The notes under the pieces: generated by a model
Database searches by the model: none
What the model was told of the DNA's origin: nothing
The model's input: only the letters and a program-made list of their open reading frames with translations
NCBI RefSeq assembly: GCF_016921195.1
Contig: NZ_JAFGYF010000002.1
Coordinates: forward strand, 372,001 to 436,000
DNA length: 64,000 bases
Source of the DNA: Cellulosimicrobium cellulans
GTDB taxonomy: Bacteria; Actinomycetota; Actinomycetes; Actinomycetales; Cellulomonadaceae
Direction of reading: 5' to 3'
Made by a program: the position numbers and the translations under genes
Shown: positions 1 through 8,607 of the stretch, in pieces
How positions within the stretch are numbered: the first letter of the stretch is position 1
Layout of the letters: each line of letters opens with the position of its first letter

Positions 1-362
1 CGCAGCCACCGGTACGGCCCCCGGGCCACGAGGGGGAGGCCGGGCACGACGATGACGCGCGTGTTCCACCGGGGTCCGAGGGTCGCGATGCACCACCAGC
101 GCAGGCCCTGGCTCGCGAGCACGAGGACGAGCATGGGCCAGCCGAGCCACGGCAGGAAGGGCCGGTCGGCGAGCCAGGCCTCGGCGACGCACGCGACGAG
201 GAGCCCGGTGTGCAGGGCGACCATGGCCGGAAAGTGCCCGCGGCCCGACTCGACGCCGCCTCGCGCGAAGGACCAGCGGGCGTTGCGCGCGGAGACGACG
301 AGCTCCGCGAGCCGTTCGAGGGCCGTGGCGCCGACGAGCGCGACGTACCAGGCGAGGCTCAT
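1..362 (-). CDS. Isoprenylcysteine carboxyl methyltransferase (ICMT)-family membrane protein, partial
   Basis: The gene starts at the ATG at 362-360 and runs off the left edge, so only about 120 N-terminal residues are present. They are hydrophobic and Trp-rich, with likely membrane helices around residues 3-20, 45-65 and 70-90, and end in a PGLPLVARGPYRWL stretch like the core of ICMT/PEMT-type membrane methyltransferases. The ATG overlaps the TGA of the type III PKS gene (359-361), which indicates translational coupling. ICMT-like proteins often sit beside type III PKS genes in actinobacteria and probably methylate the polyketide product. The family call rests on sequence style; the substrate is inference. 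Confidence 0.75.
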   Translation of the reverse strand, partial: MSLAWYVALVGATALERLAELVVSARNARWSFARGGVESGRGHFPAMVALHTGLLVACVAEAWLADRPFLPWLGWPMLVLVLASQGLRWWCIATLGPRWNTRVIVVPGLPLVARGPYRWL

Positions 363-1495
363 GCGCGGGCCCCCGCGCGCGGTGCCCCGCGACCGTCGAC
401 GCGCAGGAGCACGAGCTCGGTGCTGACCCCGGGACCGAAGGCCACGAGGACGGCGGGCGTGCCGGACGGCGTCCGGTGGCGCCCGAGCGTCGCGGCGAGC
501 ACGTGCAGCACGGACGCCGACGACAGGTTCCCGACGTCGCGCAGCGAGGCCCGGCTCAGCGCGAGGTCGTCCTCCGCGAGCCCCAGCGCGTCGCGCACCG
601 CGTCGAGGACGCGCGGGCCGCCGGCGTGCACGACCCACGCGCCGACGTCGGCCGGCTCGAGGTCGTGCTCGGCGAGGAGCGCCTTGACGTCCCCGAGCAG
701 GTGCGCCCCGATGAGCTCGGGCAGGCGCGCGGACAGGACGATCTCGAACCCGGTGTCGCCGACGCGCCACCCGAGGTCCCCCGTGGTGCCGGGGTGCAGG
801 TGCGAGCGGGAGTCGACGATACGCGCCCCGCCCGACCGCCCGCCGTCGTCCGCGGCCCGTCCGTACGGGCCGGGGCGCCGCGCGAGCGGGTGCTCGTCGC
901 CCACGAGGACGGCCGCGGCCGCGCCGTCGCCGAACAGGCCCGACGCGACGAGGTTCGCCGTCGACGGGTCGCCGCGCTGCAGCGTGAGGGAGCACAGCTC
1001 GACCGCGACGAGGAGCGCGACGTCGCGCGGCCGCCCGCGCAGCAGGTCGTCCGCCCGGGCGAGCCCCGCCGCGCCCCCGGCGCACCCCCACCCGAACGAC
1101 GGGGTGCGCCGCACGTCGCTGCGCAGACCGAGCCGGGCGGCCACGAGGACGTCGAGCGTGGGCGCGCCGACACCGGTGACGGTCGTCAGGACGACGTGGT
1201 CCACCTCGTCCGCGCACAGCCCCGCGTCGTCGAGCGCGGCCCGGCAGGCGCGCTCCGCGAGGTCGGTGCCGAGCGCGAGGAACGTGTCGTTGGCCGACCC
1301 GAACGACAACCCGCCGTAGTCCTCGATCGGCAGCGCGAGGTGACGGGTCTCGACGCCCGCGTGGGCGTGCAGGCGGCGCGTGAGCGCGCGTCGCACCGGG
1401 TCGTCGGTGAGCAGCTCGCTCGTGACCCGGGAGATCTCGTCCTGGCGGTACGCATGGTCGGGCAACGAGGTCCCGACGGCGACGACGCGCGACAT
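359..1495 (-). CDS. Type III polyketide synthase (chalcone/alkylresorcinol synthase family)
   Basis: A 378-residue protein of normal length for a homodimeric, soluble type III PKS. These enzymes load an acyl-CoA starter and condense malonyl-CoA units on one active-site Cys. All three catalytic residues are visible: Cys138 in FGWGCAGGAAG, His290 in WVVHAGGPRVL and Asn323 in RDVGNLSSASVL. The start is the ATG at 1495, about 100 bp from the divergent prenyltransferase gene. The ICMT-like gene follows with an ATGA overlap. Together with UbiA this suggests a polyketide (resorcinol, pyrone or quinone-like) that is methylated and perhaps prenylated. Starter and product cannot be read from the sequence. 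Confidence 0.93.
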   Translation of the reverse strand: MSRVVAVGTSLPDHAYRQDEISRVTSELLTDDPVRRALTRRLHAHAGVETRHLALPIEDYGGLSFGSANDTFLALGTDLAERACRAALDDAGLCADEVDHVVLTTVTGVGAPTLDVLVAARLGLRSDVRRTPSFGWGCAGGAAGLARADDLLRGRPRDVALLVAVELCSLTLQRGDPSTANLVASGLFGDGAAAAVLVGDEHPLARRPGPYGRAADDGGRSGGARIVDSRSHLHPGTTGDLGWRVGDTGFEIVLSARLPELIGAHLLGDVKALLAEHDLEPADVGAWVVHAGGPRVLDAVRDALGLAEDDLALSRASLRDVGNLSSASVLHVLAATLGRHRTPSGTPAVLVAFGPGVSTELVLLRVDGRGAPRAGARA

Positions 1496-1602
1496 GCCCG
1501 CATCGTCGCACCGGCCCCGTGCGCCCGCGCGGGGGAGCGGCTCCCGCCTCGTGCCTCCGTCGGTGCCGGGCGGGCGGGCCCCTGGCGGGCTAGGTTGCCG
1601 CC

Positions 1603-2457
1603 ATGGTGACCGGTCGCCCGCGGGGGCGCGTGCGGGGGCTCGTCGTCGCGAGCCACTTCCCGCCGACCGTGATGGTCACGGCCTTCGCGCTCGCGCTCTC
1701 GGCAGGGATCGGCGCGGGAGCGCGTACGACGACGCTCGTCGCGCTCGCCGTCCTCGCCGGCCAGCTCTCCGTCGGGTGGTGCAACGACTGGCTCGACGCG
1801 CGCCGCGACGTCGCGGTCCGGCGCGCGGACAAGCCCGTCGTGACCGGCGTGGTGACGCCTGCCGCACTGCGCACCGCGGCGCTCGCGGCCCTGGTCGCGT
1901 GCGTGGTGCTGTCGCTCGCGACGGGGGTCGTGCCGGGACTGGTGCACGTCGTCGCGGTCGCGAGCGCATGGTCGTACAACGCCGTGCTCAAGGCGACGTG
2001 GTGGTCCTGGGCCCCGTACGCGCTGTCGTTCGGGCTGCTCGCGGTGTTCGTCGTGCTCGCCGCGCCCGGGGACGGGCGGCCCGCACCATGGGCGGTCGCG
2101 GCCGCGGCGCTGCTCGGCGTGGGGGCGCACGTCGCGAACACGCTGCCCGACCTCGAGGACGACGCTGCGACCGGGGTGCGAGGCCTGCCGCACCGGCTCG
2201 GGCGGCGCGCGAGCTCGGTGCTCGCGCCCGTGCTGCTCGGCGCGGCCGCGGTCCTCGTGGTGCTCGCGCCCCCGGCGGCGCCCGGACCGGTCGGCTGGGC
2301 GCTCGGGGGGATCGCGGTCGCGCTCGCCGCCACCGCGGGGGCCGTGGGGGTGGCCCGACCACGCAGCCGGGCGCCGTTCGCCCTGTCCATGGGGGTGGCC
2401 GGCGTGTGCGTCGTGCTGCTGGTGCTCGCCGCGCCCGCCGTCGTGCTGCCCGGCTGA
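1603..2457 (+). CDS. UbiA-family prenyltransferase
   Basis: A 284-residue integral membrane protein with about eight hydrophobic segments. The first Asp-rich motif of UbiA enzymes is present as NDWLDARRD (residues 61-69). A second acidic motif, DLEDDAATG, follows near residue 185. These bind the Mg-diphosphate of the prenyl donor, and the enzymes prenylate aromatic or quinone acceptors in the membrane. It diverges from the type III PKS gene across about 100 bp, so it may prenylate that product. A role in menaquinone biosynthesis is less likely here because no men genes are nearby. ATG start at 1603. Confidence 0.9.
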   Translation: MVTGRPRGRVRGLVVASHFPPTVMVTAFALALSAGIGAGARTTTLVALAVLAGQLSVGWCNDWLDARRDVAVRRADKPVVTGVVTPAALRTAALAALVACVVLSLATGVVPGLVHVVAVASAWSYNAVLKATWWSWAPYALSFGLLAVFVVLAAPGDGRPAPWAVAAAALLGVGAHVANTLPDLEDDAATGVRGLPHRLGRRASSVLAPVLLGAAAVLVVLAPPAAPGPVGWALGGIAVALAATAGAVGVARPRSRAPFALSMGVAGVCVVLLVLAAPAVVLPG

Positions 2458-2470
2458 GCGCGCGCCGTCG

Positions 2471-2493
2471 GCACCGGCCCGCCCAGCCGGTGC
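2471..2493. terminator. Hairpin terminator between convergent ubiA-like and lysR genes
   Basis: A perfect 8-bp inverted repeat (GCACCGGC / GCCGGTGC) with a 7-nt loop lies in the 43-bp gap between the two converging stop codons. There is no T-tract, which is usual for high-GC actinobacteria. Confidence 0.55.
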
Positions 2494-2500
2494 GGGACGG

Positions 2501-3412
2501 TCAGCGCGCGGCGTCCACCAGGCCGTCCACGACCGCCGCCGCCCCCGGCGACGGGCGGTCCCCGTAGGTCACCGCCAGCACCCGGCGGGCCGCGCCCGGC
2601 AGGGCGTGCGCGTCCACCCGCGGGTGCCGGTGGGCGCGCAGCGCCAGGGCCGGGAGCAGCGAGACCCCCACGCCCGCCGCCACGAGGGACTGCACCGCGA
2701 CGTAGTCGTCCGTCTCGAACGCGACCCGCGGCGTGAACCCCGCCCGCTCGCACCGCCCCACCAGGTCCGCGCGACACCGCTCGCACCCCGCGATCCACGC
2801 CGCGTCCGCGAGCGGCGCAAGGTCCACGAGCCGGTCCGAGGCGGTCGCGCGAGCAGGCCCAGCGCCACCGGTTCCCGCGCCGTCGTCCGCGGCGCGCACG
2901 AGGAACAGCTCCTCGGCGAGCACCGGCACCGCGCGCAGACCCTCCACGTCGGCGGGGGAGCGGTCGTGCTCGAACACCAGCGCCACGTCCACCGCACCGC
3001 GCCGCAGGGCGTCCAACGCCTCCGGCGGCTCCGCCTCCACCAGGCCCACGCCCAGGCCGGGATGGTCCCGCGCGAGCCGCGCCACGACGTCGGGCACCAG
3101 CGTCGCCAGCGCCGACGGGAACGCCGCCAGGCGCACCCGGCCCGCCGAGAGCGACACCAGCGCGTCCAGCTCGTCCCGCGCCGCGCCCACGCGCCCCAGG
3201 ATCTCCTCCGCCCGCGCGGCGAGGAGTCGCCCCGCCGCCGTCAGACGCACCCCCCGCCCGTGCCGCTCCAGCAGCGGCGCGCCCACCTCCGCCTCCAGGC
3301 GCGCCAGGTGGTGGCTCACCGACGGCTGCGCGTAGTGCAGCGACCGCGCCGCCGCCGTCACCGACCCCTCGCGCGCCACGGCCGCCAGGACGCGCAGCCG
3401 CGTCAGGTCCAT
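2501..3412 (-). CDS. LysR-family transcriptional regulator
   Basis: About 303 residues. The N-terminus from MDLTRLRVLAAVA carries the LysR winged helix-turn-helix (residues 1-60, including VTAAARSLHYAQPSVSHHLARLE), followed by a periplasmic-binding-protein-like effector domain. I start it at the ATG at 3412 rather than a longer in-frame start, because the LysR fold begins there and the extra 26 residues would read through the operator. It is divergent from a PLP dehydratase gene across about 94 bp that contain a perfect inverted repeat. That is the classic layout for a LysR protein controlling its neighbour and itself. The effector, perhaps a hydroxy-amino acid, is inferred. Confidence 0.93.
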   Translation of the reverse strand: MDLTRLRVLAAVAREGSVTAAARSLHYAQPSVSHHLARLEAEVGAPLLERHGRGVRLTAAGRLLAARAEEILGRVGAARDELDALVSLSAGRVRLAAFPSALATLVPDVVARLARDHPGLGVGLVEAEPPEALDALRRGAVDVALVFEHDRSPADVEGLRAVPVLAEELFLVRAADDGAGTGGAGPARATASDRLVDLAPLADAAWIAGCERCRADLVGRCERAGFTPRVAFETDDYVAVQSLVAAGVGVSLLPALALRAHRHPRVDAHALPGAARRVLAVTYGDRPSPGAAAVVDGLVDAAR

Positions 3413-3434
3413 CTCGTCTGCCTCACCGACGAAG

Positions 3435-3481
3435 CATAGGTCCGATCGATCGATCCACTCAGAACAGGCATTGGACCTATG
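3435..3481. promoter_or_regulatory. Candidate LysR operator between the lysR gene and the PLP dehydratase gene
   Basis: CATAGGTCC (3435-3443) and GGACCTATG (3473-3481) form a perfect 9-bp inverted repeat separated by 29 bp. A self-complementary GATCGATCGATC lies just inside the left arm. Two arms spread over about 47 bp between divergent promoters fit the recall and activation half-sites of LysR regulators. Confidence 0.6.
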
Positions 3482-3506
3482 GGACAGCACGCGTCACCGT
3501 GGACGC

Positions 3507-4487
3507 ATGGCCCCCGCAGACCTCGCCCCACCCACGATGCGCGACGTCCTCGACGCCCGCCGCCTCCTCGCCGCACACCTCGACCCCACCCCCGCGCGCA
3601 CCTACGCCGCGCTCGACCACGCCACCCGCGCCCACGTCGTCGTCAAGCACGAGAACCTCCAGCCCACCGGCGCGTTCAAGGTCCGCGGCGCCCTCAACCT
3701 CCTGGTGCGCCTCGCGCCCGACGAGCGCGCCCGCGGCGTCACCGCGTTCTCCACCGGCAACCACGCCCAGGCGGTCGCCCACGCCGCCCGCGCCACCGCC
3801 ACCCCCTGCACCATCGTCATGCCCACCGACCCCAACCCCACCAAGGCCGACGCCGTGCGCGAGCTCGGCGCCCGCCTGGTCCTCGCCGGCGCCACGTTCG
3901 ACGACGCGCGCGAGCACGCCGCGGCGTTCGCGGCCGACGACGGGTCCCGGCTCGTCAGCGCCGCCAACGAACCGCTCCTCGTCGCCGGCGTCGCGACCGC
4001 GTACCTCGAGCTGCTGGAGCGTGCGCCGCACCTCGACGTGCTCGTCGTGCCCGTCGGCGGGGGCAGCGGCGCCGCGGCCGCGTGCCTCGTCGCCGCGGCG
4101 CTCGCACCCGGCCTCGAGGTCGTCGCCGTCCAGTCCTCCGCGTCGCCCGCCGCGCACGACTCCTGGCACGCCGGGGACCTCCTCGCGCGGCCCAACACCT
4201 CGCGCGCCGAGGGCCTCGCGACCGGAACCGGGTTCGCACTCACCCAGGCGGTGCTGCGCGAGCACCTGACCGACTTCGTGCTCGTCCACGACGACGCGAT
4301 CGACCGCGCCGCCGCGCTCTACCTCACTGCCGCGCGCACCGTCGCGGAGGGCGCGGGTGCGGCGGCGCTCGCGGCGGTGCTCGCCGACCCGGAGCGGTTC
4401 GCCGGGCGTCGTGTCGGGGTCGTGTGCTCGGGCGGCAACGCGAGCCCGGCGGAGCTGCGCCGGGTGGCCGCGCACCTGCCGGGGTAG
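3507..4487 (+). CDS. PLP-dependent threonine/serine dehydratase-family enzyme
   Basis: About 326 residues of PLP fold type II. Visible motifs are the PLP lysine Lys58 in TGAFKVRGA, the substrate loop STGNHAQAVA (82-91) and the phosphate-binding glycine loop GGGSG (184-188). There is no C-terminal ACT domain, so it is the short catabolic or serine-racemase-like form, not the isoleucine-feedback-regulated IlvA. Members deaminate threonine, serine or 3-hydroxyaspartate to 2-oxo acids, and the exact substrate is not readable. I choose the ATG at 3507 because the in-frame upstream start at 3471 would lie inside the operator. Divergent from and probably regulated by the LysR gene. Confidence 0.9.
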   Translation: MAPADLAPPTMRDVLDARRLLAAHLDPTPARTYAALDHATRAHVVVKHENLQPTGAFKVRGALNLLVRLAPDERARGVTAFSTGNHAQAVAHAARATATPCTIVMPTDPNPTKADAVRELGARLVLAGATFDDAREHAAAFAADDGSRLVSAANEPLLVAGVATAYLELLERAPHLDVLVVPVGGGSGAAAACLVAAALAPGLEVVAVQSSASPAAHDSWHAGDLLARPNTSRAEGLATGTGFALTQAVLREHLTDFVLVHDDAIDRAAALYLTAARTVAEGAGAAALAAVLADPERFAGRRVGVVCSGGNASPAELRRVAAHLPG

Positions 4488-4565
4488 CCCGGGGGGCGGG
4501 CACGGTCGCGGCACGCCGGGCGCGAGCACCGGGCCGTCCTGGGGGCCGGGCCTAGGCTCGGAGCC

Positions 4566-5186
4566 ATGGCCCGCTACCTCGACGTGCACCCCGACAACCC
4601 GCAGCCGCGCGCGATCGCGCAGGTCGTGGCCCTCCTCGAGGACGGCGGGCTCGTCGCCTACCCCACCGACTCCGGCTACGCGTTGGGGTGCCGCATGGAC
4701 GACCGGGAGGGCGCCGACCGCATCCGCCGGATCCGCCACCTCGACGACCGGCACCACTTCACGCTCGTGTGCGCCGACTTCGCGCAGCTCGGCCACTTCG
4801 TCATGGTCGACAACTCCGCGTTCCGTTCCATCAAGGCCGCGACGCCCGGCCCGTACACGTTCATCCTGCGCGCGACGTCCGAGGTGCCGCGGCGCCTGGC
4901 CCACCCGAAGAAGAAGACCGTCGGCGTACGCATCCCCGACGACACCGTCGCGCAGGCCATCGTCGCCGCGCTCGGTGAGCCGATCCTGTCGAGCTCGCTC
5001 ATCCTCCCCGGGTCCGCGGAGGCGCTCACCGACGGCTGGGCGATCAAGGAGGAGCTCGACCACGTCGTCGACGCCGTCGTCGACGGCGGTGAGCGGGGGA
5101 GCGAGCCGACGACGGTCGTGGACTTCTCCGACGGCGCCCCCGAGGTCGTCCGCGCGGGCGCGGGTGATCCCTCGCGCTTCGAGTGA
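4566..5186 (+). CDS. YciO/YrdC/Sua5-family protein (threonylcarbamoyl-AMP synthase-like)
   Basis: 206 residues, the same length as E. coli YciO. The YrdC fold is recognisable from GGLVAYPTDSGYALGC (about 28-43), the RIRRIRHLDDRHHFTLVC block and the KKKTVGVRIPD segment. TsaC/Sua5 enzymes make L-threonylcarbamoyl-AMP for tRNA t6A. The YciO subgroup shares the fold, and its physiological role is less certain, so I give no symbol. It probably follows the dehydratase gene in the same transcript; the gap is 78 bp. Confidence 0.85.
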   Translation: MARYLDVHPDNPQPRAIAQVVALLEDGGLVAYPTDSGYALGCRMDDREGADRIRRIRHLDDRHHFTLVCADFAQLGHFVMVDNSAFRSIKAATPGPYTFILRATSEVPRRLAHPKKKTVGVRIPDDTVAQAIVAALGEPILSSSLILPGSAEALTDGWAIKEELDHVVDAVVDGGERGSEPTTVVDFSDGAPEVVRAGAGDPSRFE

Positions 5187-5224
5187 GAGGGCGTCGATGG
5201 AGCCTGGCGGGCGGGACCCCGCGG

Positions 5225-6763
5225 TCAGGCGTCCGGCCCGAGGAGCCGGCGCAGGCGCGCGAGGTCGGCGGGGTCGACGAGCGTGCCGCGCTCCTCGCGC
5301 GCCCACCAGTCGCCCGAGCGCCGCCGCTCGTCGCGCGTCGTGTACCGGTAGCGGAAGACGCGGGCCCGCACCCACCGCGGGGCCGGCCCGGCGGGGTCGT
5401 CCGCGAACGGGTCCGCGGCGAGCAGGCGCAGGGTCGGGCGGTCGGCCTCGAGGAGCCGGAGCAGCAGCACCTCGAACCACCGCGTGCCGGGCGAACCGAG
5501 CGCGAGGAACCACATCTGCCAGTCCAGCCGCAGGTGGTACGGCGCGACCTGAGGCGGGCGTCGCCCCACGTCCCCCGGCTTGCCGCGGAACGCGTACTCG
5601 ACCCAGTCGTCCGGCCCGGGGGAACGGGCTGTCGACCCCTCGATCACGACCTCGTCCCGGCGCCGCGACACGGAGCCGAACGCGCCGTAGGCGTTGACGA
5701 GCCGGAACGGCTCGAAGCTCGCGTTCATGAGCTGGCGGCGCGCGACGAGGTTGCGCGCCGGGCGCACGCTCAGCACCAGCAGCAGCGCCGACACCGCGAG
5801 CACCGCCACGACCAGGGCGACCGGGCCACCCAGGTCCGTCCGGCCGTCGGGCACCTGCTCGCCCGACCCCAGCGCCGGGACCAGCCACGACCCGACCGCC
5901 GCCCATGCGCCGTCGCTCACCACGCCCAGCCCGAGCACGACCGTCAGCCAGTTCAGCCACGCGAAGTTCCCCGTCACCAGCAGCCACGCCTGCGTGAGCA
6001 CCACGACCCCGCCCGCGACGCTCGCCACCGGCTGCGGCGCGAACAGCGCGAACGGCACCACGAGCTGGGTCACGTGGTTGCCCGCCACCTCCACCCGGTG
6101 CCACCACCGCGGCAGGTGGTGCGCATGCCAGGAGAACGGGCCCGGCAGCGGCTGCGTCTCGTGGTGGTAGTCCAGGGCCGTGAGGTCCCGCCAGACCCGG
6201 TCGCCGCGGATCTTGATCAGCCCCGCGCCCAGCTCGACCCGGAACAGGCACCACCGCGCGAGCAGCAGCACCAGGACCGGGGGCGCCGCGCCCCCGCCCG
6301 ACGACCCCAGCCACGCCACGAGGAACGTCACCTCGCACAGCAGCGACTCCCACCCGAACCCGTAGAACCGCTGCCCGACGTTCACCACCGACAGGTACGC
6401 CGCCCACAGCACCAGGAACGCGAGCGTCGTCACCCACCACGGACCGCGCTGCGGCACCCCGACGACCAGCAGCCCCGCGAGCACGACGCCGCACCACGCC
6501 ATCCCCACCACGAACCGGTCGGAGCACCACCGCCGCAGCACGCTTGGCCCGTCCCGCCACGACGTACGTGCCACGAACGTCGCCACCGGCAGCAGCCCGC
6601 GCTCGCCCAGCAGCGGCCGCCACTGCCGCACCACCACGACGAACGCCATCACCAGCACCGCCGCCGTGCCCCGCTGCAGCACCTCGCGCGCCACGTCGTA
6701 GTCCGGTGCCCAGAACCACGACCCCAGCCACGTCGCCGCACGGCCGGGCCACCCGTCCGCCAT
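5225..6763 (-). CDS. Lipase maturation factor (LMF1)-family membrane protein
   Basis: About 512 residues with many membrane segments over the first 330, then a soluble C-terminal part. The LMF1-type signature is clear at FRVELGAGLIKIRGDRVWRDLTALDYHHETQPLPGPFSW. In animals LMF1 helps lipases fold in the ER; bacterial homologues are common and uncharacterised. I start it at the ATG at 6763 (MADGWPG); a longer frame reaches 6811 but adds a non-hydrophobic tail. It converges with the YciO-like gene and diverges from the uridylyltransferase gene. Confidence 0.85.
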   Translation of the reverse strand: MADGWPGRAATWLGSWFWAPDYDVAREVLQRGTAAVLVMAFVVVVRQWRPLLGERGLLPVATFVARTSWRDGPSVLRRWCSDRFVVGMAWCGVVLAGLLVVGVPQRGPWWVTTLAFLVLWAAYLSVVNVGQRFYGFGWESLLCEVTFLVAWLGSSGGGAAPPVLVLLLARWCLFRVELGAGLIKIRGDRVWRDLTALDYHHETQPLPGPFSWHAHHLPRWWHRVEVAGNHVTQLVVPFALFAPQPVASVAGGVVVLTQAWLLVTGNFAWLNWLTVVLGLGVVSDGAWAAVGSWLVPALGSGEQVPDGRTDLGGPVALVVAVLAVSALLLVLSVRPARNLVARRQLMNASFEPFRLVNAYGAFGSVSRRRDEVVIEGSTARSPGPDDWVEYAFRGKPGDVGRRPPQVAPYHLRLDWQMWFLALGSPGTRWFEVLLLRLLEADRPTLRLLAADPFADDPAGPAPRWVRARVFRYRYTTRDERRRSGDWWAREERGTLVDPADLARLRRLLGPDA

Positions 6764-6857
6764 CCCTCCACGGTAGGCGTGTGACCCGCGTCTCACCCGG
6801 TCGCGGACCACCCCCGCCGCCAGGCCGTGCGCGCACCCCCGCCCCTACGATCGAGGC

Positions 6858-8279
6858 ATGAGCAGCCAGGGCCTCACCCAGTCCACCGACCGCATGCGCG
6901 ACGCCGGAGTCGCCCCCGCCGCCATCGACGTCTTCACCCGCTTCTACCGGCTCCTCGAGTCCGGCGCGACCGGCATGATCCCCGAGTCCGACGTCGAGCC
7001 CCTCACCGACGTCACCCGCCGCGACGCGCTCGACGTCCCCGACACCGCCGCCCGCGACGCCCTCCGGCGCACCGCGATCATCAAGCTCAACGGCGGCCTC
7101 GGCACCTCCATGGGGATGGACCGCGCCAAGTCCCTCCTCACCGTGCGCGACGCCGACCCTCAGCGACCCGACAGCGGTCCCCTCACGTTCCTCGACGTCA
7201 TCGTCGCCCAGGTCCGCGCCGCCCGGCACGCCACCGGAGCACCCCTGCCCCTGCTCCTCATGAACTCGTTCCGCACCCAGGACGACACCCTCGCCGCGCT
7301 CGCTCCCCACGACGACCTCCCCGTCACCGGGCTCCCGCTCGACTTCCTCCAGAACCGCGAGCCCAAGCTCCGCGCCGACGACCTCACCCCCGTCGACTGG
7401 CCCGCCGACCCCGAGCTCGAATGGTGCCCACCCGGCCACGGCGACCTCTACACCGCCCTCTACGCGTCCGGGGCGCTGCGCGCCCTCCTCGACGCCGGCT
7501 ACCGCTACGCCAGCGTCTCCAACTCCGACAACCTCGGCGCCGCCCCCGACGCCGCCATGGCCGGCTGGTTCGCCGCCAGCGGCGCCCCCTTCGCCGCCGA
7601 GGTCGCCCGACGCACCCCCGCCGACCGCAAGGGCGGCCACCTCGTCGTGCGCCGCAGCGACGGACGCCTCGTCCTGCGCGAGACGGCGCAGACCCCCGAG
7701 GACGACCAGGACGCCGCCGCCGACATCAGCCGGCACCGGTACTTCAACACCAACAACCTCTGGTTCGACCTCGAGGCGCTCGCGGCGGAGCTCGACCGCA
7801 CCGGCGGCGTGCTCGAGCTCCCGCTCATCAAGAACACCAAGACCGTCGACCCGACCGACGCGTCGTCGCCCGAGGTCGTGCAGATCGAGTCCGCCATGGG
7901 CGCCGCCGTCGAGGTCTTCGACGGCGCCGTCGCGATCGAGGTCGGTCGCGACCGGTTCCTGCCGGTGAAGACGACGAACGACCTCCTCGTGCTGCGCTCC
8001 GACGTCTACGACCTCGACGACCGGTACCGGTTCGTCGCCCGGACCGACGCGCCCCTCGTCGACCTCGACCCGGCCTACTACAAGACCATCGCCGCGTTCG
8101 ACGCCCGGTTCGACGACGGCACCCCGTCGCTGCGCGCGGCGCGGTCGCTCACGGTGCGCGGGGACTGGACCTTCGGCTCGGGCGTCACCGTCACCGGCGA
8201 CGCCGAGCTCGCCGACCCGGGCGGCTCCTCGCGCGTCCCCGACGGCGCGGTCGTCGGCCCGGACGGGGTCAGCGACTGA
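6858..8279 (+). CDS. UTP--glucose-1-phosphate uridylyltransferase (UDPGP family)
   Basis: 473 residues of the eukaryote-like UDP-glucose pyrophosphorylase family, not the smaller GalU family. Hallmarks are the nucleotide-binding KLNGGLGTSMGMDRAKSLL, then LLMNSFRTQDDT, FLQNREPKL and WCPPGHGDLYTAL, the SNSDNLG metal/sugar loop, and a C-terminal beta-helix-like part with GDWTFGSGVTVTGDAE. It makes UDP-glucose from UTP and glucose-1-phosphate for cell-envelope sugars, trehalose or galactose metabolism. It stands alone, and its 3' side faces the repeat region at 8304-8691. Confidence 0.92.
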   Translation: MSSQGLTQSTDRMRDAGVAPAAIDVFTRFYRLLESGATGMIPESDVEPLTDVTRRDALDVPDTAARDALRRTAIIKLNGGLGTSMGMDRAKSLLTVRDADPQRPDSGPLTFLDVIVAQVRAARHATGAPLPLLLMNSFRTQDDTLAALAPHDDLPVTGLPLDFLQNREPKLRADDLTPVDWPADPELEWCPPGHGDLYTALYASGALRALLDAGYRYASVSNSDNLGAAPDAAMAGWFAASGAPFAAEVARRTPADRKGGHLVVRRSDGRLVLRETAQTPEDDQDAAADISRHRYFNTNNLWFDLEALAAELDRTGGVLELPLIKNTKTVDPTDASSPEVVQIESAMGAAVEVFDGAVAIEVGRDRFLPVKTTNDLLVLRSDVYDLDDRYRFVARTDAPLVDLDPAYYKTIAAFDARFDDGTPSLRAARSLTVRGDWTFGSGVTVTGDAELADPGGSSRVPDGAVVGPDGVSD

Positions 8280-8303
8280 CGCTGGGAACGGACTCGGGTC
8301 TCC

Positions 8304-8387
8304 CGAGATAGAACCGTGGTCACACGAGGTAGAACCGTGGTCACACGAGGTAGAACCGTGGTCGCGCGAGGTAGAACTGTGGTCGGG
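8304..8387 (+). repeat. Tandem array of four 21-bp repeats (left arm)
   Basis: Four units occupy exactly 21 bp each (8304, 8325, 8346, 8367). The shared 17-bp core is CGAGGTAGAACCGTGGT, followed by four variable bases (CACA, CACA, CGCG, CGGG). Unit 1 has A for G at core position 5 and unit 4 has T for C at position 12. There is no spacer, so it is not CRISPR. 21 bp is two helical turns and a multiple of three. The same units return inverted at 8608-8691. Confidence 0.95.
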
Positions 8388-8607
8388 CATTGGGCCGCAT
8401 CCGAGCCAACCCCACCGCTCGTCCGTCGGCCCACTGGGTAAGGGGCGGGCCCGCGGAGCCGACGCGGAACTCTGTTCGAGCGAGAGCGAGCTCCGGGGCC
8501 GGGGAGCAGACGGTCGTCGACGTCGCCGTGCGGGGTGGGTGGTGGTGCCGCGTCATGGCGGGGCTGGCAGGAGCGACGACCATCCAGGGCGACCACGCGC
8601 CGTCGGG
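8388..8607. other. Non-coding loop between the two inverted 21-bp repeat arrays
   Basis: 220 bp of ordinary GC-rich sequence between the arrays. I find no start codon with a Shine-Dalgarno sequence and no protein-like reading frame. Any open frames here run through both arrays and would read as heptapeptide repeats. Confidence 0.6.

Noticed and set aside
2457-2501. Small peptide gene between the UbiA-like and lysR genes
   Set aside because: The 43-bp gap is fully occupied by the hairpin and has no start codon with a ribosome-binding site.
3477-8390. A 1637-codon open frame on the minus strand
   Set aside because: It lies antisense to the dehydratase, YciO-like and uridylyltransferase genes, has low-complexity Gly/Arg/Val composition and no family motif. 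It is the usual high-GC shadow frame.
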